Source: Bolinopsis microptera (lineage: Eukaryota > Ctenophora > Tentaculata > Lobata > Bolinopsidae). Taken from it: 64,000 nt of DNA. The translations under genes were made by a program, and so were the position numbers. The first letter of the stretch is position 1. The number at the start of each line of letters is the position of its first letter. The notes under the pieces are model-generated. The model did not search any database. It had not been told where the DNA came from and was given only the letters and a program-made list of their open reading frames with translations. The DNA lies in assembly GCF_026151205.1 (NCBI RefSeq), contig NC_087076.1:2379902-2443901 (forward strand), written 5' to 3'. Shown in pieces: positions 36,001 through 45,494 of this stretch.

Positions 36001-39000
36001 AGCCTTGTGCCTACCTTCTCGTCAGGGTAGGGTACAATCTGTACATACTAAGTTTAAGGAGCAGTAAGTTTTCATAATGCAGAGTCCTGGACTCCAGGGT
36101 AAGATTATACTCCGTCATCTTACCCAGAGTTTCGTTACACTTCTTTAAATATGTTTCGACATTCTTCTAAATCTAATAGAATTATGGTTATATGGTTATA
36201 GGATGACATTTTTACGATGGAGCGAAGGTTGCCATGACTCAAATCACGTGATATTAAAGGTTTTATGTATTTCGACATTCTTCTTAATTACATTCTTAAC
36301 CCAATTAAAGGTACTGTCTGGATTAATGATAAGATTGTATTAATATATTTCTAAGTTCTAAAATTCCAAGAAATAAAAAGTCTGGCGATAGGATTGGAAA
36401 CAAAATGGAGTCCATAAATCCTACGAATAACGCTATTAAATTAAAACTATTAGCTCTAAAAACCTATAGGAATCGAGGTAAATGAAAATTATAGTTTTTG
36501 AAACTGACTAAACATAACTACCAATATAAAGTAACGAGTCCTTGTAATCTCTTAGATATGTTTATTGTTTATTTATATCAACTTTTTTAATTGTGGTATA
36601 TTTTGAAACCGCGTTAGGTTACAAATCATAAGGTCAATTAAAGTCAAATATGATCTGTCTTATCAACTATCAAGTAAGGTTGTATATCCCCGTACCGTAC
36701 AACGTACATATGTAAATTGTAACCACGTACATGATACACACATAAACTTATCGCTAAACACAGTTAAAGTGGTGATAAGATAGCAAAATTAAGCATGCAA
36801 TTAGTGCTGAACCGAACTGCTCGTTCACCGAAGAACGGGGACACAGCTAGTGATAGACTTTTTTTCTAGATCAATAAATAAAAATCAATTTTAATCATAG
36901 ATTATAAGATCAGGTAATCACACATCCCAAATTGTGCATAGCACAGCCTGTTATTCCTAATATGGGCATAATTTAAGTATCAGTTGGTGGGAAAGGTTAC
37001 TCATTTTAGCAGAATTCAGCTAAATCAGGATTATTGGTATTAACGTTGTTGTGCTGTAGATACCATGTCGACACTTTAAATGGCAAACTCAGAGTTACTG
37101 TAAAACCCAAAACAGGACAACTTTTACCTTTCCACTACTCTAACTGTAAAGCCTAATCCTAATACAATGCACTATTGGTCTACAAGTACATTAATTGCAT
37201 CTTAAACCTCTTAATCAAAGCACACCCAAATTATTCCATATTAGGCCTGGGTGGGGCAGTTTGTGTAAAATTATTGTAAAAATTAAGTATTTGCTGCTAT
37301 TTAATTATTTCTTTACTTTTTGCTTCACGTTCTCAACAAGTCTCATCTCTAAATATTAATATATCTTGGCAGATCGATACAGCACTGAAACTTGTAAATT
37401 TAATATAACTGTCAAGTGTATTAGTATCGATCATGTGTACAAGCAGATATTTGAATGCACTCAATTTCGACCCCCAAGTGGTGTCAAAATCACGAAATAA
37501 ATAATTATTGTAGTCTCTAAGAGGAAAACAACTATAAAGCTGTTGAGATGGGCGTTATTCCGATTAAAGGTATAAGTTTAAGATAATCAACCGGAAATGA
37601 TTGCGGAGTGAGCGAAATCAGTCCTCAACTGAAGACACGCTAGAAGGACTCTCAAATTAAAATAGGAGACTATCTAATTGGTATAAGCAAATCATATACT
37701 CTCATATAAATCAAGAGGCTTGCATATAATGAACATATTGACACGGGTGCAGAGTTGAGTCTGTACGGAAACTAGTAGTTTCAGATCCTTGTTTAACTTG
37801 CCGTACAGCAAGGTCATCCACTACTTTAGCCCGGCGAGGCACATAACTCCCTCTACAACTCCATATCAAATGTTTCATATATACTAGCCAAGTTCACAAG
37901 ATATATCCTTGTGTTTGAGAAGAGCTCGTTAGAACTGCTTCCTTTCCCTTCAGTATCCCACAGTCTCTGATATATTCGCCTTTCAAAATCTACTACAGAT
38001 TTTTTTCTCAACTCCAAGATCAGAAACCTGGACACTGACAAAGGCTCAAGAGAAAAGTTTAGACGGGACATACACAAAGATGCTGCGTATGGTGCTGGGT
38101 ATCTCATGGAAGGACAAGGTCAGCAATATTACTTTGTATGGTAGCCTACCAAGGCTGTCAAACAAGTTAAGAAGCAGGAGATTAAAAATGGCTGGACACT
38201 GCATCAAACATCCTGAGCTACTTGTCAGTGATTTAGTCTTATGGGAACCTATGCATGGTAGAGCACAGCAAGACCGACCAAGACTAAGCTACTTGTGTAT
38301 GTTACTGAAGGAAGTTGGGACAAACTCTAAAGAGGAACTGCGAACCCTGATGCGGGACAGGGATATATGGAGGGGCCGGGGTTATCTGGCGTAGATCGGA
38401 CTTAGTTCCGACATAGTAGTAGTAGTAGTACATATGTTTAGTAACCACATGATTAGTAACCACATGATTAGTAACCACATGATTAGTAACCACATTTTGT
38501 CGTACTAAGGAAAGAAAGTTCAGTCAGATAGTTATGCAATAATGCACGAATATCAGAAGACTAGTGACGTCAATAATGTGACCTTGTTAAATGGAAGGTT
38601 CATCTCTATAGATATCTAACAGTGGGTTTTCATTTAATCGATATTTTCCATGGAAAGCTGAGCCTTCAAGCAAGAAAGCTCACAAGCCAAAAAATGCAGA
38701 CTCTGACTCCAAATTTAAATGAGGGAACCAAGTTGATCAATGAGCAGTTCGGCAAAATAAAGACAACTCATGATTAATTAAATATGCCATAAATGAAATA
38801 TTAATCTAGCGGTGCTATTATTAATATTTATTTGGTGCATATTAGCTGCTAGGCAGTAAAAATATTCTGTTATCGCATCACTTATTACTGTATTTCCTAA
38901 ATTAACCTAAACCTTCAGGCTCTACAAAAATACCGGAAGCAGATAGTTGAAGAGGAAGAGAAAGAGGAAGTAGAGGAAGAGGTTGAGGAAGTGAACGGGA

Positions 39001-42000
39001 ACTTGAACAATTCCGAACAACATGAACAGAACAACAAGGGTCACACCAACGGGGCTCTTGTTAAAGGGAATAAGACCATGTTCACCAGTAAAGAAGTTCT
39101 CACTAATGGGTTAGAAGTTATTTCAAGCCATCATTATTTTTTAATTGTTGTCACGCTATCAAACCGGAAAGGTTGTCTTTGATAGGTAAGATAACTAATG
39201 ATTATGAACCGCTCCAATTTTAAAATCCGTTGATCTGATAATTTAAGCCGTTAGTTTATAAACTTACTTCATGAGAATAATTTGCGTTAATCATGTTTGA
39301 GTTCTGCATAACTCTTGTTATTATTAAACAATTCTCAAACCGGTTTATGATTATACCTTATGGGTCCTATGTTTGCCATACTTGTCTCAAGTTAAAATTC
39401 CTTGAAAAAGAATAGCAGAATACCTGAAAAACTTTGGACCGACCAAATTTGTAGCAGTTATTGTTAGGGTTATATGTAAAATAAACTTGCCATATTGTCG
39501 CTTTAATCAAGAGTTTAAATTCCCAATTAGTCAGACTGAGCAGGTTGAGCTGTAGTAATACACAGTACTGAGGTGTTAAAACATTTTCATTACTATCTTC
39601 AGTAACATCCTCAAATTATTTGTTATATAGTAGTGTTGAAAGTATTAAAATTGTCGCTTTAATATATTATGTACATATTGCATATTATATATTTATATTA
39701 TTGGGCAGATGAAGTAAACTCTAAGAGTCACCTTTAGTTTTTATGACGAACTAAAGTGACATCATTGAATAATAATTAATGAACTTATTTTAAGTAACAA
39801 TTAATCAATTGATAAGAATTACATAATAATAACTAAAATACCAGGAACAGCGGCTCAACCGACCCTGAGGATGAGATGACAGTACACCAATACGTTGGGA
39901 AGTGGGAGAGTGTGACCCCCTTTGCAGCTAACCAGAGCACAACTAAAACCAATGATAAGAATACTGCTGGTCAGACAGGCATGGTCATGTTGCAGGTACA
40001 ACATAGTTTCTTGGATACGAGTTGCTTGACTTGTTTTTTCTTGAAGTCAAATTGGTGATAAACTAGAATCTCATATTATACGAGTCAAGGGATTTAACTA
40101 TAGCTATGGTTAGAGGATCAGTCTTCTGATTGGTGCTTGCTTACCTTGTTATGATTGGTCTGTTCTCCAGGTTGGACTGTTTCCTATGCACGCCAGTATA
40201 GCAGGACGGAAGGGTCGGAACCAGGTAATCAACCACCAGCAGAACCTGGACCAAGAAGTAAACGAACACATGAGAAAACAAGTAGAGGACGGTAGAAGGA
40301 AGAGGAAGTGGGAGAAATCAGAACATATCCACCGACTTACTCTTAGGTAGCGGCATTATTAGAGTGTTGCGAAATATTTAGGGTTTTTTGCGATTTAAAT
40401 AAATGTGAATTTAACTTCAGGGAAAGTTAGAAAGTAACTCAAAATATTGTGCCATTTCAACCCGGGACCATCTTTGCCAGATTCAAAAAAGAAGAAATGG
40501 AGACAGATTTCCAGCGACTTCCCGACAACATGTTCAAATACTACCTAGCTTGTGCATTTCTCGTCTTCCTATTTATTGGCTTTATCCAGCTAGCCATTCT
40601 CCCGATCAACCTATACACTGCTGTCGTCTTCATTGTAACTCTAGTCGTACTGTCTGTCACAGTTATAGTCGCTATGGCAACACCAAAGTTCTGCGAATGT
40701 TTGAAGCAGTTTAGTAGCATTATAACTGAGAACCACCGAATAAGGATCGCACTAGCAGTCTCAACAACTCTCCTCGTCTATTTCGTCGCTTTTATTCAAA
40801 TCGTTAGTTTTTTCTAATCATTTTGTTATGATTTTTGACATGTTTCAATTTTCTTATGTACTTGTAAAAAGTAAAGGACTGTTTCGCATCAGTTAATGAC
40901 AAATCTGAACACCTGTTTTACTGAAATGTGCTAAAATGTCGATGTCTAAAATACCAAAACTATTTAAACATAGCAGAAACTGAATTCAATAATTCTCAGG
41001 CTGGATGTAAACCGTGTGACAAAACAGCCTCGAACAGTAAAGAGGCAGATCCTTGTAGAGACCCCTCACAATATTGTATCTATCCCATGGTAATTGTTTG
41101 ATCATTTTCATTAGTCTGTCTTTAAATTCCTGTAATTTCATTTATCTTGAGAAATATCTATGAAATTCTTAAATCAGGTTCGCAGTTGTCATCGTTTCTC
41201 TCCTATCTATTATTGAAGTAAAAAATAAACAGAATATTTTCAGTATTTCTACATCAGTGGAATGTTGGCAATGCTGTGCAGCGCAGTATTCTTAAAGCTG
41301 GACTACATTATAAAGGCGGTGCTGATGGTGGTGGCTGTTCTTTCCTATAATCTTACTATGCATTATCCAAGAGTAGAAATCTTCGACTCTTACGACAAAA
41401 CAATTATGTCGGAAAATGTATCCTACATGGTCACTGAGTAAGTCAAAATCAAGCACCTTTCAATTTCCTTAGTTTAATAAAAAATTCTTTGAAATTTTAA
41501 ATGGTTGTTAGCAGAATGATACTTTATGTCATTTTATTTTCAGTGAAAAGTTTAACGAGGATATAAAGTACATGCTACTGTTGAAGGAGTATGGAACAGT
41601 GTATCTTATAATGCTTGGGATTGCATTTATTATCTTAGGTGAGTTACTTATACTGGTGTCGTTAGTTGGGTTCTAGGAATTTATACTTTCATTAATATAA
41701 AACTTCTTGTATTTGATGCGTACATATTTAATAGTGATGTTCCCGTAGCATTATATCATAAGATGCATAAATGCTGGCCACTAATCTGGCGACTAATAAA
41801 TAAATTCAGAAGTGAGACATGATGTGGAGGTATTAAAACGTCCCTGGGGTCTTTTCTGAGACCCCGGGGAGGCTCTCTTGCGTTTGTGTGACTAATAAAT
41901 AGATATTACTACGCTCTATAACTTAAACTTAATTAAAACTGACCAAGGCTCACTGAGTAAATAGTTTTCGAGAGTTAGCAATAACCCCACTATGAGTGCT

Positions 42001-44024
42001 TATACACATCACTAGAAATAAAGTGAGATATCAAGCTTACCACCCTGACGATTTTATAAACTATTCATTAATTAGGCACTGCATAGCAGTTCATTTCAGA
42101 GATTACAGGATGCTGGAACTATAACTTGTTAGCCTCTTATCGCGCAAGATCAATCAGCTCCCGACCAACAATTTCATATTACACCTCTGAATGAGGATGT
42201 AACTTTGCTTAATTGTAAAAGTGAGATAACGTCATGTTTGATTTGAACCTTTGATTTACTTCTAGGTCACGAAGTTGAAAGAACAGATCGAACTGACTTT
42301 CTACAAAGAAGCCATGCAGCTCAGAAAAAAGATCAAATGGAGGACTTCAAAACGAACAATGGAATTCTTTTAAGAAATTTGCTACCTGGACACGTTGCTG
42401 AACACTTTATGGGTAGTCATAAAATTGTAAGTGGTCGACTTGGTGTGAACAAATAGTAATTTAAAAGTAAACAGATCGTAATCGGAACGTGAACCGACCT
42501 CTTGGTTGTGTAATTTCAGTAATGTCGTTTTTGGAAGGCGCAATGCAACAGTTATTATCATGCTCGCGCAAAGAGGCGCGCATTTCAAAATATATTCCTG
42601 CGCGTATGTCCTTTTTGTGATAGGGAATGAAGACCTGTTTATCGTTTGTCAAAAACCCATCGATCACATAAGAAGTTTCATTAATCAATAATTCTGCATA
42701 GAAAACAATAATTCACCGGTGGGATAGAAAGTGTAGTCTAATCAGGAACCAGCAATCTCTTCACGTGACCATCCTATCGCAAATAGCATCCAAGTTTTGG
42801 CTCCCATACATGAAGATAAGGTCCTTTTAATATTAATTTACGCCATGAATGACACTTCACATTTCAGGGTTATTACTATGACGACTACTCAAGTGTTGGT
42901 GTAATGTTCGCCTCTATTCCTAACTTTTTCGCCGAGTTTTACGCTGAAAATGACGTAAATAACAATGGTCTAGAGTGCATGAGGGTCTTAAATGAAATAA
43001 TAGCAGATTTTGATGACCTCTTAGAGAAACCCAGATTTAATTGCAGTAAGTATTTTTTCTCTAAATTTTATGATACCCGTACTAATCATTTCTGCAAGAT
43101 ATTTTTCATTGCCGTATGGTTGACATTGCTTCCAATAAATATGAAACTATCTAATTAATCTTACAGTTGAGAAGATTAAAACTATCGGAGCTACCTACAT
43201 GGTAGCCGCTGGTCTCACTCCTAAAGCAGTCTATGACGGAACTGATACGGATCTCGACGTGTATTTGTGTCACACATGCGAGTTTGCCTTCGCAATGCAG
43301 GACTGCATCAAGAGAATCAACAAGCACTCCTTTAATAATTTCCAATTAAGAATAGGTATGTTGATAAGTCATAATTAACGATTATTTAAAGATTGCTTGA
43401 GTGTTTTTCCGTGGCCAAAATTTAAAAGATCTGATCCTTATGCTTATCCCATCGGCTCTGTCGGCTCAAACGGTGCCATATCTTGCTTATTGACAAATGT
43501 TTTAACTTTCTGAATTAAATTTGTAAATTCAACAATCTTTGAAAATTTGTTGGTGGGTGAATTATGATTTACTGATATCACATTCATCTATTGATTACAA
43601 GTTGGTTTATTTTCTCTTGCTGCTACTAGGTATTAATCATGGGTCACTGGTGGCTGGGGTGATCGGGGCCACGAAGCCGCAGTACGATATTTGGGGAAAT
43701 ACTGTTAATGTTTCTTCTCGTATGGAGAGCACGGGCAAAGTCGGCAAAGTTCAGGTAAGAATTAGTTTTTAAAAGTCACGGTTTAGGAATTTAGGAATTT
43801 GGAATGCAGAGAGGCTAAAACAGCTGTTTAAATGTGTTCTCAGAATCATAATTATCAGTCTTTTTTCTTATTACTAATCGCTATTTTTGCAGATTACAGA
43901 GGAGAGTTGCTTGTTACTTGAGCCATACGGGTTCAGATTCGAGGAACCTCATTTTGTAGAAGTTAAGGGGAAAGGGACAATGAAGGCCCGATTTTTAATT
44001 GACAGAAAAATTGTATCTACTTGA
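18073..44024 (+). CDS. Transmembrane (class III) adenylyl cyclase, 21 coding exons
   Basis: Makes cAMP from ATP at the plasma membrane. Exons: 18073-18105, 25877-25921, 26216-26707, 28266-28415, 28781-28920, 29141-29252, 29443-29570, 29705-29863, 30086-30239, 38919-39109, 39845-39995, 40171-40346, 40481-40802, 41000-41089, 41244-41437, 41544-41638, 42266-42426, 42868-43045, 43167-43355, 43630-43754, 43893-44024. All phases join, giving 1138 aa. Order: short N-terminus with LLYSQYFF, six-TM M1 (about 44-230), C1a (about 287-455), acidic/basic C1b, six-TM M2 (about 660-875), C2 (about 935-1125). C1 metal aspartates D292 and D336 are 44 apart as in the family. C2 has D1073, N1080, R1084 and K1120 at the canonical spacing, so both halves look active. 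The isoform class is unclear (closest in feel to AC3/AC5/6). The start ATG has A at -3; an alternative first exon may lie at 7514. Intron 9 hosts an antisense gene. Confidence 0.93.
18634..18767 (+). repeat. About 20-bp AT-rich tandem repeat
   Basis: About six imperfect copies of AATTAATGGCAAATAAATTA lie in the first cyclase intron. Confidence 0.85.
20135..20172 (+). repeat. Short GGTAACCT array
   Basis: About four and a half copies of an 8-bp unit, a one-base variant of the 14.2-kb GGTAACCA array. Confidence 0.8.
20997..21125 (+). repeat. 7-bp minisatellite GGTTACT, about 18 copies
   Basis: Near-perfect tandem copies of GGTTACT. A period of 7 leaves all frames open, which explains the repetitive LLVTGYW open frame here; it is not a gene. 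Confidence 0.95.
23087..23602. repeat. Palindromic repeat: GACAATTGACCCCC arms around a telomere-like CCCTGA array
   Basis: Left arm (23087-23165): five or six copies of CGACAATTGACCCCC. Right side (23437-23602): the complement, GGGGGTCAATTGTCG, in several copies, interleaved with two small hairpins centred on AGTGTAATTACAT. In the middle (about 23184-23398) lie about 32 copies of GACCCT, i.e. TCAGGG on the other strand. A few true CCCTAA units sit near 23375 and 23404. The unit differs by one base from the animal telomere repeat TTAGGG. Proteins read through it (DPDPDP, TLTLTL, RVRVRV) are artefacts of period 6. Confidence 0.9.
23977..24712 (+). repeat. 32-bp satellite array, about 23 copies
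   Basis: Head-to-tail copies of a unit containing CTTCTTAACTATGCGTTCAA then CCTATCAAAT, with 5-15% divergence among copies and no unique spacers. It lies inside the cyclase intron, 1.2 kb before exon 2. Confidence 0.93.
26216..26707 (+). CDS. Adenylyl cyclase exon 3: N-terminal helix and first membrane block (M1)
   Basis: Opens with [18 protein letters not shown], the amphipathic segment that precedes M1 in animal cyclases (pattern LExLYxxYF). Five hydrophobic segments follow, with a sixth encoded by the next exon at 28266 ([16 protein letters not shown]). The acceptor is TTCAG at 26215 and the donor GTATGT at 26708, both phase 0. An open frame continues past the donor but turns into AT-rich intron sequence. 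Confidence 0.92.
27474..28232. mobile_element. Tc1/mariner-type MITE, 759 bp, perfect 34-bp TIRs
   Basis: The ends start CAGGGTGGGCCAAAAGTCAG and are perfect inverted copies for 34 bases. TA dinucleotides flank both ends (27472-27473 and 28233-28234), the hallmark of Tc1/mariner (IS630) insertion. The interior has no transposase, so the copy is non-autonomous. Its right end lies 33 bp before cyclase exon 4, close to the branch point/polypyrimidine region. Confidence 0.9.
28781..30239 (+). CDS. Adenylyl cyclase exons 5-9: first catalytic domain (C1a)
   Basis: Five exons carry [19 protein letters not shown] (linker helix), [15 protein letters not shown] (first metal Asp), [16 protein letters not shown] (second metal Asp), [35 protein letters not shown] and [11 protein letters not shown]. 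Phases 0/2, 2/0, 0/2, 2/2 and 2/0 chain without a stop. The donor at 29571 (GTTAGT) is atypical at +3, yet restores the family sequence exactly, so it is accepted. The domain ends with [18 protein letters not shown], the usual C1a exit. Confidence 0.93.
30240..32887. other. Cyclase intron 9, proximal part, no gene seen
   Basis: AT-rich sequence between cyclase exon 9 and the 3' end of the antisense YHYH gene. No recognised repeat family or exon. Confidence 0.4.
32888..34278 (-). CDS. YHYH-domain protein, 3' two exons, nested antisense in the cyclase intron
   Basis: Two exons on the minus strand: 34278-34007 (phase 0 in, 2 out) and 33869-32888, joined through AGG (Arg). Together they give 417 residues of a 5'-incomplete protein. 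The second exon shows the YHYH family pattern in order: [53 protein letters not shown]. The family is found in bacteria and many marine invertebrates and is usually secreted; its function is poorly defined, and conserved His/Cys suggest metal binding (inference). Many cysteines fit an extracellular protein. The C-terminus ends in a hydrophobic stretch ([12 protein letters not shown]) that could be a GPI-type tail. No start codon or signal peptide is visible in exon 34278-34007, so at least one 5' exon lies upstream, across the hAT-like element. Confidence 0.85.
34292..35185. mobile_element. hAT-like non-autonomous element with CCCGGT-word arms, 894 bp
   Basis: Inverted ends CAGGAGG(T/C)GACCGGGA and a perfect 8-bp target duplication AAAAGTGC (34284-34291 and 35186-35193). 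Next to each end are arrays of TCCCGGTCCCGG / GGTCATCCC words; the centre (34500-34900) is unique AT-rich DNA. It has no coding capacity; period-6 frames (DRDRDR) are artefacts. CAG-type ends and an 8-bp duplication support the hAT superfamily. The insertion lies in the intron just upstream of YHYH exon 34278-34007. Confidence 0.88.
35655..35676 (+). repeat. Poly-G tract (22 G)
   Basis: An uninterrupted G run, one of several in the window (4712-4727, 15876-15889, 23455-23471, 56473-56506). Confidence 0.95.
35677..38019. other. Cyclase intron 9, distal part, no gene seen
   Basis: Unique AT-rich sequence. At 37800-38019 degenerate sequence may belong to the upstream part of the LINE fragment, but no frame stays open. 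Confidence 0.4.
38020..38430 (+). mobile_element. 5'-truncated LINE: C-terminal end of ORF2 plus 3' tail
   Basis: From 38020 to the TAG at 38392 one frame reads [20 protein letters not shown], then [14 protein letters not shown], a GHCIKHPEL segment and a final [15 protein letters not shown]. This is the typical C-terminus of non-LTR retrotransposon ORF2 (the SETW...TKxxxxxLxxxxxRMLR pattern). After the stop, GATCGGACTTAGTTCCGAC can form a small hairpin, and a (GTA)n run follows (38413-38430), a usual LINE 3' tail. The 5' end is lost. It is inserted in the sense orientation in cyclase intron 9. Confidence 0.85.
38438..38496 (+). repeat. 17-bp tandem repeat, 4 copies
   Basis: GTAACCACATGATTA-type units directly after the LINE tail. 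Confidence 0.85.
40481..41638 (+). CDS. Adenylyl cyclase exons 13-16: second membrane block (M2) with Cys-containing loop
   Basis: Exon 13 (40481-40802) codes for three TM helices; its donor is GTTAGT at 40803. Exon 14 (41000-41089) is a 30-codon exon for the extracellular loop with four cysteines (GCKPC, ADPC, QYC). Exons 15 and 16 supply TM4-TM6 and N-glycosylation sequons NLT and NVS. The total of six helices matches M2. The loop cysteines could pair as disulphides, as an inference. Confidence 0.88.
42266..44024 (+). CDS. Adenylyl cyclase exons 17-21: second catalytic domain (C2)
   Basis: Begins with the post-M2 linker ([17 protein letters not shown]). It continues with [89 protein letters not shown] and [17 protein letters not shown]. 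Adenine-selecting lysine (in EKIKTIG) and aspartate (QYDIWG), the transition-state Asn and Arg, and the phosphate-binding Lys of KGKG are all present. The protein ends 10 codons later at TGA 44022-44024. Confidence 0.94.
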
Positions 44025-45494
44025 TCTATTTTTTTCAGATATTTTAGTGTATTTTCGTTATTTGTATATTTAAATAAGTTATGACTGAGTTACATTTGCG
44101 GTTAATTTGATTTCATTTATTGTAAAATACAATATCAATCATTCAGATTTCAGCTCGATTCACATTAGGAGGGATTTCTACTTTCAATAACGATTTAAGC
44201 TAATTTTGACCCTTAAATTACCTTTCTAATAACTTTGATGATTTTTATGATGAAATATTGTTTTGACTTAAATTCCCCATGATATTCTTGTTTAAACTTC
44301 AAGTTCTTGTATCAGTTGAGGGTTTTATTATTGACCAATAGTAGGGCAGTAAAGCATGATTTCATTCAATTATTTCAATTCAAACAATTTTTAATTCATT
44401 TAAAAAATATTATTACGATTAATTCAATGCTTTCAATATTTGTAATTTAAATTTTGGTTTAAGAGCCACCACCAGAGTAAAAGTATTTTTTAAACAAATT
44501 ATGCGATTCACAAAACAGATTGCGAGGAAAACATCAAACATGAGGTTTTTTATTGGAGCCATGAATCGAATAAGTAGTCAGAAGTATTGCAAATTTGACT
44601 GAAATTCCTCCAGAATTTGAAATGTCAGAAGAAGGCTAATGACTCGTTTAGTCGTATTCAAAAATTGTTGCAATCTAAGATTTCCCCTAAATTTTGTATT
44701 AAATATTATAGGCAACTGATATGATTTTACCGAGCCGCAATCTTCCAATTAGAATTCTTAAATTTTTGTCTGTTCTCGATCAGAACCCCAAATACAACCA
44801 TTCATATTTTCTACAAATTCATGCGAAAAAGTATATGAAAAAAGTTATGGAAGAGGGACAGAATAAGCGATTATGAAAATTGCGAAAATTTGCAGTGAAA
44901 TGTACAATGTACTAATGTGCACCTCTATTGTATATGGTGGCTTTGTTTGGTTTTAATAGTGCAGCAACTTACCTAAGAACGTCACATATTTATTTTTTAT
45001 TTGAAATAATGTGTGTATTTGTACAACAGTAAAGATATGATCATTGTAAGTACGAAACAATATTCATTTTTTGTTTAAACAGATGAAACCAAGACTTTTC
45101 ACTTGTCCTATTGTGCTAACGAATTTGTTTAATTAGAAATCGACAGAGTAGTCTCTTATATTGAGAACTCATTTTTACATAATATGAAACGTTTTGTAAA
45201 TTCAATTCAAATCCATGACAAATGTAAAACCGACAAAAAATATAATTGATCAATTTAAAAAAGTATACTCTGTTAACTTTAAGCAGAATAAACGGTTTAC
45301 AATCTGAATTCTTTCAAATAGAAAAGGGTATTGCTGTGAGTGTGAATACTGAACAATATATAACAAGGTTAATATCTGCTATCCCTGGTTTCAGCTGCTG
45401 TTTTACTTTCAACTGACAATGTTCAGAAAACGTAACTACGGAGCGGGTAGTTCATCATCTACTTTTAAGGATCTCAGTACTCACATCTGAGCAG
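44025..45494. other. Gap between convergent genes
   Basis: 3' UTR-like AT-rich DNA between the cyclase (+) and the acidic gene (-). A minus-strand AATAAA at 44994-44989, 501 bp past the acidic gene's stop, is a candidate poly(A) signal. A plus-strand AATAAA lies near 45286. Confidence 0.4.

Noticed and set aside
37731..37774. [14 protein letters not shown], resembling a retropepsin DTGA active site
   Set aside because: Only 14 codons before a stop, no neighbouring gag or pol sequence in frame; chance cannot be excluded.
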